DNA of 64,000 nucleotides from Flavobacterium faecale. Its GTDB lineage: Bacteria > Bacteroidota > Bacteroidia > Flavobacteriales > Flavobacteriaceae. Below, piece by piece: positions 44,570 to 54,811 of this stretch (position 1 is the first letter of the stretch; each line of letters starts with the position of its first letter). Position numbers and translations under genes: made by a program. The stretch covers positions 1,922,001 to 1,986,000 of the forward strand of contig NZ_CP020918.1 of the NCBI RefSeq assembly GCF_003076455.1, read 5' to 3'. Under the pieces are notes generated by a model that did no database searches, was not told the DNA's origin, and was given only the letters and a program-made list of their open reading frames with translations.

Positions 44570-47500
44570 TTAAGGTACAATAATTTGTTTATTTATTTTA
44601 CCATTTGTGGTTTCAAGTGTTACAATGTAAATCCCTGTGCTCACTTTAGGAATAGGCAATTGAAAACGGCTTAGGTTAAAATTTTGGTTTTTCCAATTGG
44701 TAATCAATCTTCCGGTAGTACCATATAGGGATGCATTGCTAATTTGAGTGTTATTGGTGGTGTTTTCGATAAGTATTTGATTACTATTTTGTATGTGCAT
44801 GATTTTTACATTTGCTTCCACAAAATTTTCTTGGCTTAATGCTAGAGTAGTAGTCTGGTTTTTGAAAGTTAGCGAAAAACGGTTTAGGTATTCTCCCGAA
44901 TCAATGGTCAATTGGAAAGTACTATTTGTAATTTCGTGGTATGAATTATCTGTTGCATCGTGAATATAAAAGTGATCATTTGCATCGAAATTTTCTAAAC
45001 CATCGATCGAAAAGGTTACCGTACCCGTTTGATCTGATTTTATCGCTAACGGAAAAGTGGCATTCGAATCATAATAACCTTCTCCTTGAATAACTAATTT
45101 GATTCCGTTGTTGTACAATGACATATCATTTGGGAAAGCATCTAAGTTGTAGGCGTCATAACCGTTGTCAAAACCACTAGTAGCTTTGTCATTCATAAAA
45201 CCTAAGAGCACTTGTCTATGGAAATTGACTGCTGAGGTATAGCCGATTCGCACTTTTTTGTAATGATTATCATCTGGGACAGGGTCATTGCCATTGTTTG
45301 GTGTTCCTACTGTTTTTGCAGTAGCTGAAGGTCTGAAGGTGATGTTTGAATAAAGTGCATCATCTTCTTTATGGAAAGCTCTTTGACTATTTTTGTAGGT
45401 TATGTTACCACCACCCAATGCTTTTCCGTAAACAAAGAACGCTTGTCCCACCGGAATAAATTGCTTAGGTGCTCCTTTTACGCTTGTACCCAATCCACTT
45501 ATTAGATTGGTAAGCGATGCCGTTGCCGGCGTACCACCTACCAAATTGAGTACTGCGTAGCCGCCTTGGTAATCACGCAACACATGTGTAGTGTTGGAGG
45601 TGTAGTGCTCCCAAAAGTAGATGTTGCCGTCAAATGAGTTACTGTTGTCATTGATAAAGGCTTGCGAATCAATAGAACATGGATATGGATTACCTGTTAA
45701 TAATAATTGTCCTGCTCCTACAGTATTGTTATTGATGGTTCCATTATTAGGTTTACCAACAAATGTATAGTTTTGAGTAGTATTGGGACCGTTATTACCC
45801 TTCATGGTAAAACCTTGCCCTGTGCGTACGGTTCCGTTTTCAAAAATCTGATTCCAATTGGCATAGGCATTGGTGTAATTATCAAATTTATAAATCCAAT
45901 AGCGAGCAATACTTATAGGTGAAGTTGTTGCACCATCATAGCCACCAATCCAGTTGATATCTTGTGGCGTAGTGGTTGTTCCGTCACGCATTACGTCTTT
46001 GATGCTATAATCCGTATTGTTTTGAGTGCTGTTGATACGGCTCACTGGTGATGACCAATAGTTATAATTGTATTTGTTCCCTTGTCCTTGTTGGTCTCTT
46101 TCGATAAAACCAGCACTTGCAACATCTAGGATGCTACCTTCTGTTTGTACCAATTGCGATTTTCCAACCAAATCAAGTTTACCAGTAAGTTTGAAATATT
46201 TTGAAATTTCGATCTTATTATCAGTGTTGGCACTTACAGTATTACTGTCGATTAACAATCCTAATACGGTTTTGTTACCATTGGTAGTAATGTTATTGCT
46301 TGTTCGAACAATATTCCAATCAATAGGGGTCAAGTTGTCTACACCAAGAGTGTTTGGAATGTTCCAAACGTTCCCGTAGGTCCATGTAGCGCTGCTCTCC
46401 CAACTTGTATTGGCAGCAGAGGTGTAAGGAACGGGAGCACTTTCTGGCTGTGCACTTTCGATACCAATTAATCTACCGGTACGCAAACTTGCAGATTTGT
46501 CTAAAAGGTTTCCGTTAACAAGGTCGTTTGCTTGTTTCATAGGGAAATAGGCTTGCAAGTTATTCCAAGACAAACCATCAATTGTCAAAGGTATGGTTGC
46601 ACCAAGTACAGATGTGCTGCTTTTTTGAATTCTTTGATTCATCATTTGGTGTGCTTGATCTTCAGTCAAGGCAACATTCCAAACACGTAATTCTTGCATC
46701 CAACCTTTGTAAAAATTGGTTGGTAAATAAGGAGAGGTCGTACTAGGTGCCATGGCTCCCAAAATACATTTAGCACTATTATTAGCAACTGGATTTGTTC
46801 CAATTACTGGAATTTGTACAGCGACACCATCAATATATAATTTGTAAAGAGAACCATCAAAGGTTACAGCAACATGATACCATCTCCCTGTGGTTACAGG
46901 ATGTAGTGAAGTAATAGAACCAGTTGTATTCCATTTAAAAGAGATCATATTGTTTACCACTGTTAAATCGTATCCATCGGTTAAAGAGGTTGCATTTCTT
47001 TTCGAAAAAATAGTTTGAACTGCAGCATTAGTTTGTCCTGGTTTGATCCAAGTTTCGATAGTAAAGGCTCCCGAGTTCAGAGCATAATTGGTATCGAAAT
47101 TAACATGGTCATTGATACCGTCAAAATCTAGTTTGTCACACATACCTATGCTTACGGTAGTGTCGTCAACAATAGGTGAGCATGCTCCGCCACCATAAGG
47201 AACAGTCCAACGCAAGGTATATACTCCTGAATTTGGACTAGAAAATTCTGAATTTGGACTTGTGGCATTCGAAAAAACTTCGCCTCCGCCAGCAGGACCA
47301 CTCAAAATTGACCAGGTTCCAGTTGTATTGGCCGTTGCAGCCAAGATTACCGATGATAAACCACAAGTGGGTGGTGCTTTGTCAGGTCCGGCCAAGGCAG
47401 CAAAACAAGGACTATTGCTACTGTTGAAGTTGACTAAAATAGGATTGTCGATCAAATTAAAACAACCACTTGAATAATCAATTCCTTGCGAAATAGCATC

Positions 47501-49090
47501 ACTAAAGCCAACATTGGTAATTGCGCCTTGTCCTGCTATGATTCCGTTTAACGAAATTGCATTGTCACAACCCATGTTAAATAAAGTTGCGCAATCAGTA
47601 GTAAGTTTTAGTTTGAACAGTAAGCTTCCTAATAAGGTATCTGGGTCAGATGGTAACGGAATGTTGCCAACATTCCAAATGATAGCATTCAAACTACTGT
47701 CGAAATAAGGCGCACTGGCAGGTGAAAACGTACTGTGAATATTTGATGTACTAATACTGCTGATGGTATATAAGGTAGAGGTAGGCACCGGAATCGTTAG
47801 GATGGTGTTTTTGGTAGCCTCACTACCATTGTTTTTAATGTCAATTTTATACTGTATCTCGTCACCAGGTGATGCTGTCAAGGGCAATGTAGGTGTTACT
47901 CCACCAATGGTATTTACTTTTACCGACGCAATTGGTTTTGGGATATAAGCATCAACCGCCATGGCAAAAGCAAAAATTGAAAATTTGTCATTTTCAGAAC
48001 TGTATCTAAATGTTGTTGAGGTTTGGCCATTGGCTATTATGGAGTTTCCTGTATTTGGAACGTTGAACATCGAAATATCCATTCCTGTATTATTAAGGTA
48101 ATTTGGATTTCTGGTATTTCCATCTGTATATATCGAGGAGTTGAAAAAATTGGTGGTGGTATTGTTGGCATGTGACAAAGCTAAATAATTGCTACTGTTA
48201 TATGGAGATGTTGGACTGTTTAGTTTTAAAATTTGAAGCGCATCACCGGCTCTATTACGATCTCCTTCACTAGCCATAACTCCCAATTTCATTACTACAT
48301 TTCCGCTCAAAGTGGCGAAGAAACCAGAAATCGGAATCGTTCCTGTATTTCCTAAGTCTACATAAGCGTAACCATCAAAAATGGTAACCGCACGATCTTT
48401 CATCTTTGGATTTTCATACACTATAATAATTCCCCATCCTCCTAAATATCCTGGGACATTGTTACCTTCGACCAAAGCGATATCGGCAACAGTATAATTC
48501 CCTACACCATTTGTTTTTACGTAATCGGTGATTTCTTTATAACCAACAAAAATATCATCATCAGTATTTTGGGGATAATATAAATCAGTTGAATTTGCTG
48601 TAATTGTGGTGTAAGAACTTGCAGATCCACCTTTTAATTTAATTACTTTTTTATCAAATGTTTTGGTTACGCCATTTTTGGTAACATTAAAGGGGGCATT
48701 ATTATTAATTGCAGATTTTCCAGTCCAATACAACCCAGCATAAATCACTTTAGAACAAGAAGGGTCTGCAATTCCTCCTTCAGTGGAGAAACCAAGCGTC
48801 GCAGAGGATGAATTTAACGTATTACTGTCGCCATCGATATCAACAAAGTACATGTCGTTATAAGTATTGTCAACACCATCACTACTTGTTTCAGTAGTCA
48901 TATTGGTGTTTCCAATCATTGTAAAATCACCTTTAATGTTGTAGATGACTTTGGAGGGAGAATAAGAAGATGTTCTTTGTGTGAAGTTTCTACGAAGTTG
49001 TCCATACATTCTTATTGACGGCATGCATAGCAGGGCAAGCAAGACCAAGATGCTAGTTATATTTTTTAAGATTGAGTAATTTTTTTCCAT
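44570..49090 (-). CDS. Giant T9SS-secreted LamG-containing protein (1506 aa)
   Basis: Signal peptide about 1-31 (cleavage near RMYGQ). The N-terminal 380 residues include the GLYWTGKSA-type surface-protein region seen in many T9SS substrates. A DUF11-like repeat follows (about 385-500, ASPGDEIQYKIDIKNNGSEATKNTILTIPVP), then an Ig-like region (about 575-640), a LamG domain (about 648-810, KLDFDGINDHVNF ... WYHVAVTFDG ... MQELRVWNVAL), and a tail (about 920-1506) ending in a T9SS type A sorting domain (STGIYIVTLETTNGKINKQIIVP region). Surface adhesin or matrix role is inferred. Confidence 0.88.
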   Translation of the reverse strand: MEKNYSILKNITSILVLLALLCMPSIRMYGQLRRNFTQRTSSYSPSKVIYNIKGDFTMIGNTNMTTETSSDGVDNTYNDMYFVDIDGDSNTLNSSSATLGFSTEGGIADPSCSKVIYAGLYWTGKSAINNNAPFNVTKNGVTKTFDKKVIKLKGGSASSYTTITANSTDLYYPQNTDDDIFVGYKEITDYVKTNGVGNYTVADIALVEGNNVPGYLGGWGIIIVYENPKMKDRAVTIFDGYAYVDLGNTGTIPISGFFATLSGNVVMKLGVMASEGDRNRAGDALQILKLNSPTSPYNSSNYLALSHANNTTTNFFNSSIYTDGNTRNPNYLNNTGMDISMFNVPNTGNSIIANGQTSTTFRYSSENDKFSIFAFAMAVDAYIPKPIASVKVNTIGGVTPTLPLTASPGDEIQYKIDIKNNGSEATKNTILTIPVPTSTLYTISSISTSNIHSTFSPASAPYFDSSLNAIIWNVGNIPLPSDPDTLLGSLLFKLKLTTDCATLFNMGCDNAISLNGIIAGQGAITNVGFSDAISQGIDYSSGCFNLIDNPILVNFNSSNSPCFAALAGPDKAPPTCGLSSVILAATANTTGTWSILSGPAGGGEVFSNATSPNSEFSSPNSGVYTLRWTVPYGGGACSPIVDDTTVSIGMCDKLDFDGINDHVNFDTNYALNSGAFTIETWIKPGQTNAAVQTIFSKRNATSLTDGYDLTVVNNMISFKWNTTGSITSLHPVTTGRWYHVAVTFDGSLYKLYIDGVAVQIPVIGTNPVANNSAKCILGAMAPSTTSPYLPTNFYKGWMQELRVWNVALTEDQAHQMMNQRIQKSSTSVLGATIPLTIDGLSWNNLQAYFPMKQANDLVNGNLLDKSASLRTGRLIGIESAQPESAPVPYTSAANTSWESSATWTYGNVWNIPNTLGVDNLTPIDWNIVRTSNNITTNGNKTVLGLLIDSNTVSANTDNKIEISKYFKLTGKLDLVGKSQLVQTEGSILDVASAGFIERDQQGQGNKYNYNYWSSPVSRINSTQNNTDYSIKDVMRDGTTTTPQDINWIGGYDGATTSPISIARYWIYKFDNYTNAYANWNQIFENGTVRTGQGFTMKGNNGPNTTQNYTFVGKPNNGTINNNTVGAGQLLLTGNPYPCSIDSQAFINDNSNSFDGNIYFWEHYTSNTTHVLRDYQGGYAVLNLVGGTPATASLTNLISGLGTSVKGAPKQFIPVGQAFFVYGKALGGGNITYKNSQRAFHKEDDALYSNITFRPSATAKTVGTPNNGNDPVPDDNHYKKVRIGYTSAVNFHRQVLLGFMNDKATSGFDNGYDAYNLDAFPNDMSLYNNGIKLVIQGEGYYDSNATFPLAIKSDQTGTVTFSIDGLENFDANDHFYIHDATDNSYHEITNSTFQLTIDSGEYLNRFSLTFKNQTTTLALSQENFVEANVKIMHIQNSNQILIENTTNNTQISNASLYGTTGRLITNWKNQNFNLSRFQLPIPKVSTGIYIVTLETTNGKINKQIIVP

Positions 49091-49854
49091 AATTAAGAAG
49101 TTTTAATCTTACTGTATTCTAAAAACAAATTCGCTTCTTGAAACTTTTGTACGGAGGCTAGGGAGCAAATTCTATTTTTAATCTAGTATGCGATATCGAT
49201 AATTGTAATTTGACCATTTGTGCTGTAAATAGTATCGAATGATCAAATATAGCTATAAGTCAGATTAAAAGCATAGTAAATCCGATGAAATACATATATT
49301 TTAATATGTATTACTATTTAACTTGTTAAAAGTGTTTTTCGCGCTATAAAGGATGTACTTCTTCGAAAAGTATTGGTGAAGTTGTTTTTTAAGTCCTTTT
49401 GATCAATGAGTTAAGTAGAGTCGCATATCTACAAGCTGAAATTTCATTACTGTTTTAATTTTTTTTCGAAAGTAATTCTTTGAGACACATTCGATCAAAA
49501 AAAAACAGATGCTACAGCGTCTGAGTATGACCTGTAGCACCTGTGTAGGAGAAGCTATAAAATTTATTTTAAAGGGTTGTCATTTGTGTCCTACTTCTAA
49601 CAGGAATGTACATATTACTATTTATTTGCAAGTTTTTTGTACTAATCCTGGCTTAGCTCATCATGGTAGAGATGCTTCCAGATTAGTAGTGTTCTTTAAT
49701 TTTCGAGCTAAAACATGTATTTTACCATGCGTATCTTATACTTAATAGATAGTAAATATGATTTATTTAAAAACATCAAATTGCAGACTGATCTTTTCTT
49801 TCGGCCATTAATCATCATGAAAAGCATGCGTTTTTAACTATTTGGCTTGCGCTG
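49091..49854. other. 764-base AT-rich gap between T9SS gene and GntR regulator
   Basis: It holds the upstream region of the 1506-residue gene and an isolated terminator-like hairpin at about 49496-49540. A 78-codon plus-strand frame (49509-49745) begins inside that hairpin, has no family resemblance and is probably chance. A remnant gene or small RNA in 49545-49854 is possible but not supported. Confidence 0.5.
49496..49540 (-). terminator. Isolated terminator-like hairpin
   Basis: On the minus strand CAGGTGCTACAG pairs with CTGTAGCATCTG (12 bp, one wobble), with a 14-base loop, and is followed by nine T. It is more than 300 bases beyond the nearest minus-strand stop (49855). Confidence 0.6.
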
Positions 49855-50853
49855 CTACAAAGAGCTTCTACTGATCAATGAAAATCCGTTTTCAATTTGC
49901 TCTTTTTTGTCGCTCAAAGCCATTTGGGCTACAATTTTGCCCATGACTTCAAAGTTTGTCGAAATGGTCGTGATACCATTTTCGACAATTTTTTTGAGGG
50001 GTGTTTCATTGTATGATATGACACCAAAGTCTTTGCCGAGCAGCAATGATTGCGTTTTCGATTTTTCTATAACGCTCACAAGGTCTCTATCGTTGGGTAT
50101 GATGTACACTTCCCCTTTTTGAATCTCACGGTTTTTGAAGGTGGAGATGACTTCGTGCGCAAAGGAGTGGTCAAAGCAAAATTTTTCAAAACCAATTTTC
50201 ATTTCTACTGGCTCCTTAAATCCGGGGAATATCATAATCAACTTGTTGTATTTCTTGAGTTTGCTTTTACCTTTTTGCAAACCTTCGTAAATGTTTTTTG
50301 CAAAATTCTGATAGACGGCAGGATACGATTTTAAATCTTCATTAGTCTGGTCCAAGATGTAAACATCATTAACTGGTAGGGTTTTTATAAAACTACTTGC
50401 TTGGGGTAGGTTCGTAGGCATGATGATGTATTTGGTGTAATTTCCGTTTGCATCATCTACCAATTTATTAAAAACAGTAGGGTTGAAATGATGAAAAAAG
50501 ATATCAACTTGGGCATCTTTTCCAATGTTAAATAAGATCGAATTGTACAAATCTTCTTTAAAAATATTAAGCTCATCAAACAGTAAAAAGATCTTTTGCT
50601 GAATGCTAACTTGCGTACTTTTAATGTAATAGCCTTTACCTAGTATAGCGTAGATGATACCACGCTTTTTGAGTTCGTCATAAGCTTGTAAAACGGTATC
50701 TCTAGAAAATGAAAATTCCAAACATACTTTATTGATTGAAGGGAGCTTATCATCTTTTTTTAACAAACCGTTTTTAATGGCTTTTTCGATAGAAAAAATG
50801 ATCTGTTTGTACTTCGGAATTCCCGAGTTATTTTCGATTGTAATAACCTTCAT
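49855..50853 (-). CDS. GntR-type regulator with LacI-like sugar-binding domain
   Basis: A 332-residue regulator. The N-terminal 75 residues form a GntR winged helix (GIPKYKQIIFSIEKAIKNGLLKKDDKLPSINKVCLEFSFSRDTVLQAYDELKKRGII), and the rest (about 85-332) is a periplasmic-binding-protein-like effector domain (FLLFDELNIFKEDLYNSILF, GVISYNETPLKKIVENGITTIST). This GntR-to-LacI-domain arrangement is common for sugar control in Bacteroidota. It is divergent from galK, which points to galactose or a derivative as effector. Confidence 0.9.
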   Translation of the reverse strand: MKVITIENNSGIPKYKQIIFSIEKAIKNGLLKKDDKLPSINKVCLEFSFSRDTVLQAYDELKKRGIIYAILGKGYYIKSTQVSIQQKIFLLFDELNIFKEDLYNSILFNIGKDAQVDIFFHHFNPTVFNKLVDDANGNYTKYIIMPTNLPQASSFIKTLPVNDVYILDQTNEDLKSYPAVYQNFAKNIYEGLQKGKSKLKKYNKLIMIFPGFKEPVEMKIGFEKFCFDHSFAHEVISTFKNREIQKGEVYIIPNDRDLVSVIEKSKTQSLLLGKDFGVISYNETPLKKIVENGITTISTNFEVMGKIVAQMALSDKKEQIENGFSLISRSSL

Positions 50854-51211
50854 ATTCTTTTTTTTTGCAAGATAATTAAAAAACTGGTAGGTACTGGTGT
50901 GTATGATTGGCTTATTTTAATATTTTTGCTTTTCCGTATTTGATAAAAATAAAATGCAATTTAAACATATATCGCATTTATGTTCCGCTTTTGTAATTAA
51001 TATGATTACCGAAAGGAGATGTGGCCCAATTGTCTTTATCTCATGCAAATAGCAGTTAAAAGAGCAACTAGAGTTGTTGTATTTGATACTGATGGCTTTC
51101 AAGAGCTGTCATTATCATTTGAAACTCATCAAAATAGTAGTGCATTTTTTTATTTTCGAAATAAAACTAAAACCAAAAATAACGTATAACTAACTACAAA
51201 ATAATACTGTA
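50854..51211. promoter_or_regulatory. Divergent control region of the gal locus
   Basis: 358 bases between the GntR-type regulator and galK, with no supported gene (a 61-codon minus frame at 50917-51102 looks like chance). Two direct copies of ACTGGT at 50883-50888 and 50893-50898, ten bases apart, lie 30-45 bases before the regulator start and are candidate operator half-sites. No good TAnnTTTG box was found. Confidence 0.4.
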
Positions 51212-52378
51212 ATGAATGATATTTTAATTAAAGATACGAAGGCTTTCTATCAAAAAACATTTAACAATTCTGCAGAAACTATTGTGCTTTCGCCAGGAAG
51301 AATCAACATCATTGGTGAGCATATTGATTATAATGATGGCTATGTATTGCCTGCTGCGATTGATAAGATAATTTGCTTTGCTTTCGAAAAAAACAATTCA
51401 AATGTAGCAACTATTCACGCTATAGATTTGAATGAGAGTTTTACAATCGATGTGACTGCAAAGCAAGAATTAACAGATGATGTTTGGACCAACTACCTAC
51501 GTGGCGTGCTGAATCAATTGCAATTAAAAGGTTTTGCTATTCAAGGTTTCAATTGTGCCTTCAGTAGCAATATTCCAACTGGATCTGGATTGTCTTCGTC
51601 TGCGGCACTTGAATGTGGTTTTTTATACGGAATAAATGAGTTGTTTGATCTTGAAATCAAACCTATCGATATTGCTTTAATGGGACAAAGTGCTGAACAC
51701 TGGGTTGGTATCAACTGTGGGATCATGGACCAGTTTTCGAGTGTTATGGGACTAGAGAATAAAGTGATTAAAATTGATTGTAAAACATTAGACTTTACAT
51801 ACCACGAAGCAAATTTTGTAGACTATTCGTTGATACTGTTTGATAGTAATGTAAAACATTCTTTGTTTACCTCTGAGTACAATACCCGTCGTATTGAATG
51901 TGGTGAAGGTTTGGATATCATTAAAGCCAATTATCCAGAAATCACAAGTTTTAGAGACTGTGAGGTACATCATGTAACTAGTCTTCAGTCAAAAATGACT
52001 GATAAAGTATACCGCAGATGTTTGTATGTGGTAAAAGAGATCAAACGCGTTATTCAAGCTTGTGAAGCTTTGGACAATGGAGATATTTTGACATTAGGAA
52101 AACTAATGTTTGAAACGCACGATGGCTTATCAGATGATTATGAAGTAAGTTGTGCGGAATTGGACTATTTGGTTGCATTAGCAAAAGAGGAGGAGACAGT
52201 TATCGGATCCCGTTTAATGGGTGGTGGTTTTGGTGGTTGCACCATTACCTTGGTCAAAAAAGGAAGTGAAGAAGAAGTAAAAGCAAAGTTTGCTAAGCTG
52301 TACATGGACAAATTTGGAATCGAATTAAAAATACATGATGTAAAAGTATCAAACGGTACATCACTATATAAAAACTAA
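51212..52378 (+). CDS. galK: Galactokinase
   Basis: A 388-residue GHMP kinase phosphorylating galactose at C1, the first committed Leloir step. Motifs: PGRINIIGEHIDYNDGYVLP (substrate signature), PTGSGLSSSAALE (ATP loop) and MGGGFGGCTI near the C-terminus. Length is normal. First gene of galK-galT-galE; eight bases to galT. Confidence 0.97.
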   Translation: MNDILIKDTKAFYQKTFNNSAETIVLSPGRINIIGEHIDYNDGYVLPAAIDKIICFAFEKNNSNVATIHAIDLNESFTIDVTAKQELTDDVWTNYLRGVLNQLQLKGFAIQGFNCAFSSNIPTGSGLSSSAALECGFLYGINELFDLEIKPIDIALMGQSAEHWVGINCGIMDQFSSVMGLENKVIKIDCKTLDFTYHEANFVDYSLILFDSNVKHSLFTSEYNTRRIECGEGLDIIKANYPEITSFRDCEVHHVTSLQSKMTDKVYRRCLYVVKEIKRVIQACEALDNGDILTLGKLMFETHDGLSDDYEVSCAELDYLVALAKEEETVIGSRLMGGGFGGCTITLVKKGSEEEVKAKFAKLYMDKFGIELKIHDVKVSNGTSLYKN

Positions 52379-52385
52379 ATAGAAT

Positions 52386-53435
52386 ATGAGAAATTTTGAT
52401 ATAAACGAAGATCCGCATAGAAGATACAATCCACTTATAAACGAATGGGTTTTAGTTTCACCACATAGAGCAAAAAGACCATGGCAAGGTCAAAAAGAAG
52501 CTGTTGCAAACGATGATCGTCCAGAGTATGATCCAGAATGTTATTTATGTCCTGGAAATACAAGAGCAAACGGGGTTACAAATGAGAACTATACTAGTGC
52601 CTTTGTTTTCGAAAATGATTTTGCAGCGCTAAAGCAAGAAGAAATTAATTTTGTAGATAACGGAAGCGATACATTTTTTAAAGCAAGACCAGAGAAAGGA
52701 ATTTCAAAAGTGGTCTGTTTTTCACCGAAACACAATTTGACATTGCCAGAAATGGATTTAAATACCATTGAAGATGTTGTTAAAACTTGGCAAAAAGAAT
52801 ATGTAGAGCTTGGCGCAATTGACTATATCAACCACGTTCAAATTTTTGAGAACAAAGGGAGTGTTATGGGTTGTAGTAATCCACACCCACACGGACAAAT
52901 ATGGGCGCAATCGTCATTACCTACGCAGGTAGAAAAAACGCAAAATAACTTGCAAGAATACTACAAAAAACACGGTAGTAATTTGTTGGTTGATTATTTA
53001 CAAAAAGAATTGGCCTTGGGAGAACGCATCGTAGTTGAAAACGACCATTTTGCTGCTTTGGTACCTTTCTGGGCAGTTTGGCCTTTTGAAACTATGATCA
53101 TTAGCAAACGTCACGTAACCAAAATTAGTGATTTTACAGAGGATGAGGTTGCTGCTTTTGCAGTAATATTAAAAAAATTAACGATCAAGTACGATAATCT
53201 TTTTGAAACTTCTTTCCCGTATTCATCAGGAATTCATCAAGCGCCTACAGATGGTTTGGATCATCCAGAATGGCAATTCCATATGCATTTTTACCCGCCA
53301 TTGTTGCGTTCGGCAACGGTTAAAAAGTTTATGGTTGGGTACGAAATGATGGGAGAGTCTCAAAGAGATATTACGGCAGAAAAAAGTGCTCAAATGTTGA
53401 GAGACTTATCTGATGTTCATTATAAAATTAAATAA
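52386..53435 (+). CDS. galT: UDP-glucose--hexose-1-phosphate uridylyltransferase
   Basis: A 349-residue HIT-superfamily enzyme exchanging UMP between UDP-glucose and galactose 1-phosphate. The active site [10 protein letters not shown] with the nucleophilic His is intact; zinc ligands fit CYLCPGN near residues 52-58; and [23 protein letters not shown] is typical for the N-terminus. Starts seven bases after galK. Confidence 0.97.
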   Translation: MRNFDINEDPHRRYNPLINEWVLVSPHRAKRPWQGQKEAVANDDRPEYDPECYLCPGNTRANGVTNENYTSAFVFENDFAALKQEEINFVDNGSDTFFKARPEKGISKVVCFSPKHNLTLPEMDLNTIEDVVKTWQKEYVELGAIDYINHVQIFENKGSVMGCSNPHPHGQIWAQSSLPTQVEKTQNNLQEYYKKHGSNLLVDYLQKELALGERIVVENDHFAALVPFWAVWPFETMIISKRHVTKISDFTEDEVAAFAVILKKLTIKYDNLFETSFPYSSGIHQAPTDGLDHPEWQFHMHFYPPLLRSATVKKFMVGYEMMGESQRDITAEKSAQMLRDLSDVHYKIK

Positions 53436-53448
53436 TTATGTAGTAAGT

Positions 53449-53483
53449 TTGTCATCAATGCAAGCAAATTGCAATGATGACAA
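53449..53483 (+). promoter_or_regulatory. Intercistronic hairpin between galT and galE
   Basis: TTGTCATCAATGCAA pairs with TTGCAATGATGACAA (15 bp, one mismatch) around a five-base loop. There is no T run, so it is more likely an RNA-stability or attenuation element than a terminator. The heptamer GCAAATT occurs in the loop and again right after it. Confidence 0.6.
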
Positions 53484-53523
53484 GCAAATTACAGTTTAAT
53501 AAAAATAATAATTAGTAGAAGCT

Positions 53524-54540
53524 ATGAAAATATTAGTAACAGGGGGTTTAGGTTTTATTGGGTCTCACACAGTAGTAGAATTACAAAATGTAGGCTATGA
53601 GGTAGTGATCATTGATAATTTATCCAATTCATCTGAGGATGTTGTAAACGGAATTGTAGCTATTACAGGTAAAAAACCAATTTTCGAAAAATTAGATTTA
53701 AGAGAAAAGGCAGCTGTTGAAAATTTCTTCGAAAAATACACAGATATTGCAGGTGTGATTCATTTTGCAGCATCAAAAGCAGTAGGAGAGAGTGTTACAA
53801 ATCCTTTGTTGTATTATGAAAACAATATTTCGACTTTGATCTATTTGTTACAAGAATTACAGAAAAAAGACGACGCTAATTTTATTTTTAGCTCTTCATG
53901 TACCGTTTATGGACAAGCAGATGTAATGCCAATTGACGAAAATGCTGCAATAAAACCGGCAATGTCGCCTTACGGTAATACAAAACAAATTGGAGAAGAG
54001 ATTATCACAGATGTGGCTAAAGTGAGCGGGATTAATGCTATTTTATTACGCTACTTTAACCCAATTGGTGCACATCCTTCTGGAGAGATTGGAGAATTAC
54101 CAATTGGAGTTCCTCAAAACTTAGTTCCTTTTATCACTCAAACCGGTATTGGTTTACGCAAAGAATTGATGGTATACGGAGATGATTATCCTACACCTGA
54201 CGGAACTTGTATTCGTGATTATATTCATGTTGTTGATCTTGCAAAAGCACACGTAGTAGCCTTACAACGTTTGCTTGACAAAAAAAATGCAGAAAAAGTA
54301 GAAACATTCAATTTAGGAACTGGAGTAGGTAGCTCTGTTCTTGAAGTAATTAAGAGTTTTGAAAAAGTAAGCGATAAACCTTTTCCATTTAAAATTGTTG
54401 CTAGACGCGAAGGTGATGTTACCCAAGCGTATGCAAGTACTGACAAAGCTAATAATGTGCTAGGTTGGAAAACCGAATCATCATTGGATGAAGCCATGGA
54501 CAGTGCTTGGAAATGGGAAACTAAGATTAGAAATAAATAA
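53524..54540 (+). CDS. galE: UDP-glucose 4-epimerase
   Basis: A 338-residue extended SDR enzyme interconverting UDP-glucose and UDP-galactose. NAD motif TGGLGFIGSH at the N-terminus, catalytic Ser in FSSSCTVYG and the YxxxK pair in SPYGNTKQ, and the C-terminal GWKTE segment. It closes the Leloir pathway in this locus. Separated from galT by 88 bases holding a hairpin. Confidence 0.96.
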   Translation: MKILVTGGLGFIGSHTVVELQNVGYEVVIIDNLSNSSEDVVNGIVAITGKKPIFEKLDLREKAAVENFFEKYTDIAGVIHFAASKAVGESVTNPLLYYENNISTLIYLLQELQKKDDANFIFSSSCTVYGQADVMPIDENAAIKPAMSPYGNTKQIGEEIITDVAKVSGINAILLRYFNPIGAHPSGEIGELPIGVPQNLVPFITQTGIGLRKELMVYGDDYPTPDGTCIRDYIHVVDLAKAHVVALQRLLDKKNAEKVETFNLGTGVGSSVLEVIKSFEKVSDKPFPFKIVARREGDVTQAYASTDKANNVLGWKTESSLDEAMDSAWKWETKIRNK

Positions 54541-54811
54541 TTTATTTTATTTTAAGTTGAAAAAACAATGAAATAGGAAAGTGCAGGTGATAAAAAAGCA
54601 GAAAATTCATTTTCTGAAGAATGTTTTTTGTATTATTGCACGCCTTTTTATTGTTTTTTTTTGCTATCTGTAATATTATCAGAATATAAGTAGCAAATTA
54701 TTGGATTATTGCTCAAAAGATTGAAGATGATGAAGTGCTGAGCAAGCCACTTGAGATTGAAACTAAAAATTGAACTAAATATAATTAAACTAAAAACCAA
54801 AAAAAAATCTT

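Noticed and set aside
49509..49745. 78-codon plus-strand frame in the gap after the T9SS gene
   Set aside because: It starts inside a terminator-like hairpin, has no family resemblance, and its composition is like non-coding AT-rich DNA.
50917..51102. 61-codon minus-strand frame between the regulator and galK
   Set aside because: Lies in a divergent control region and resembles nothing; likely chance.
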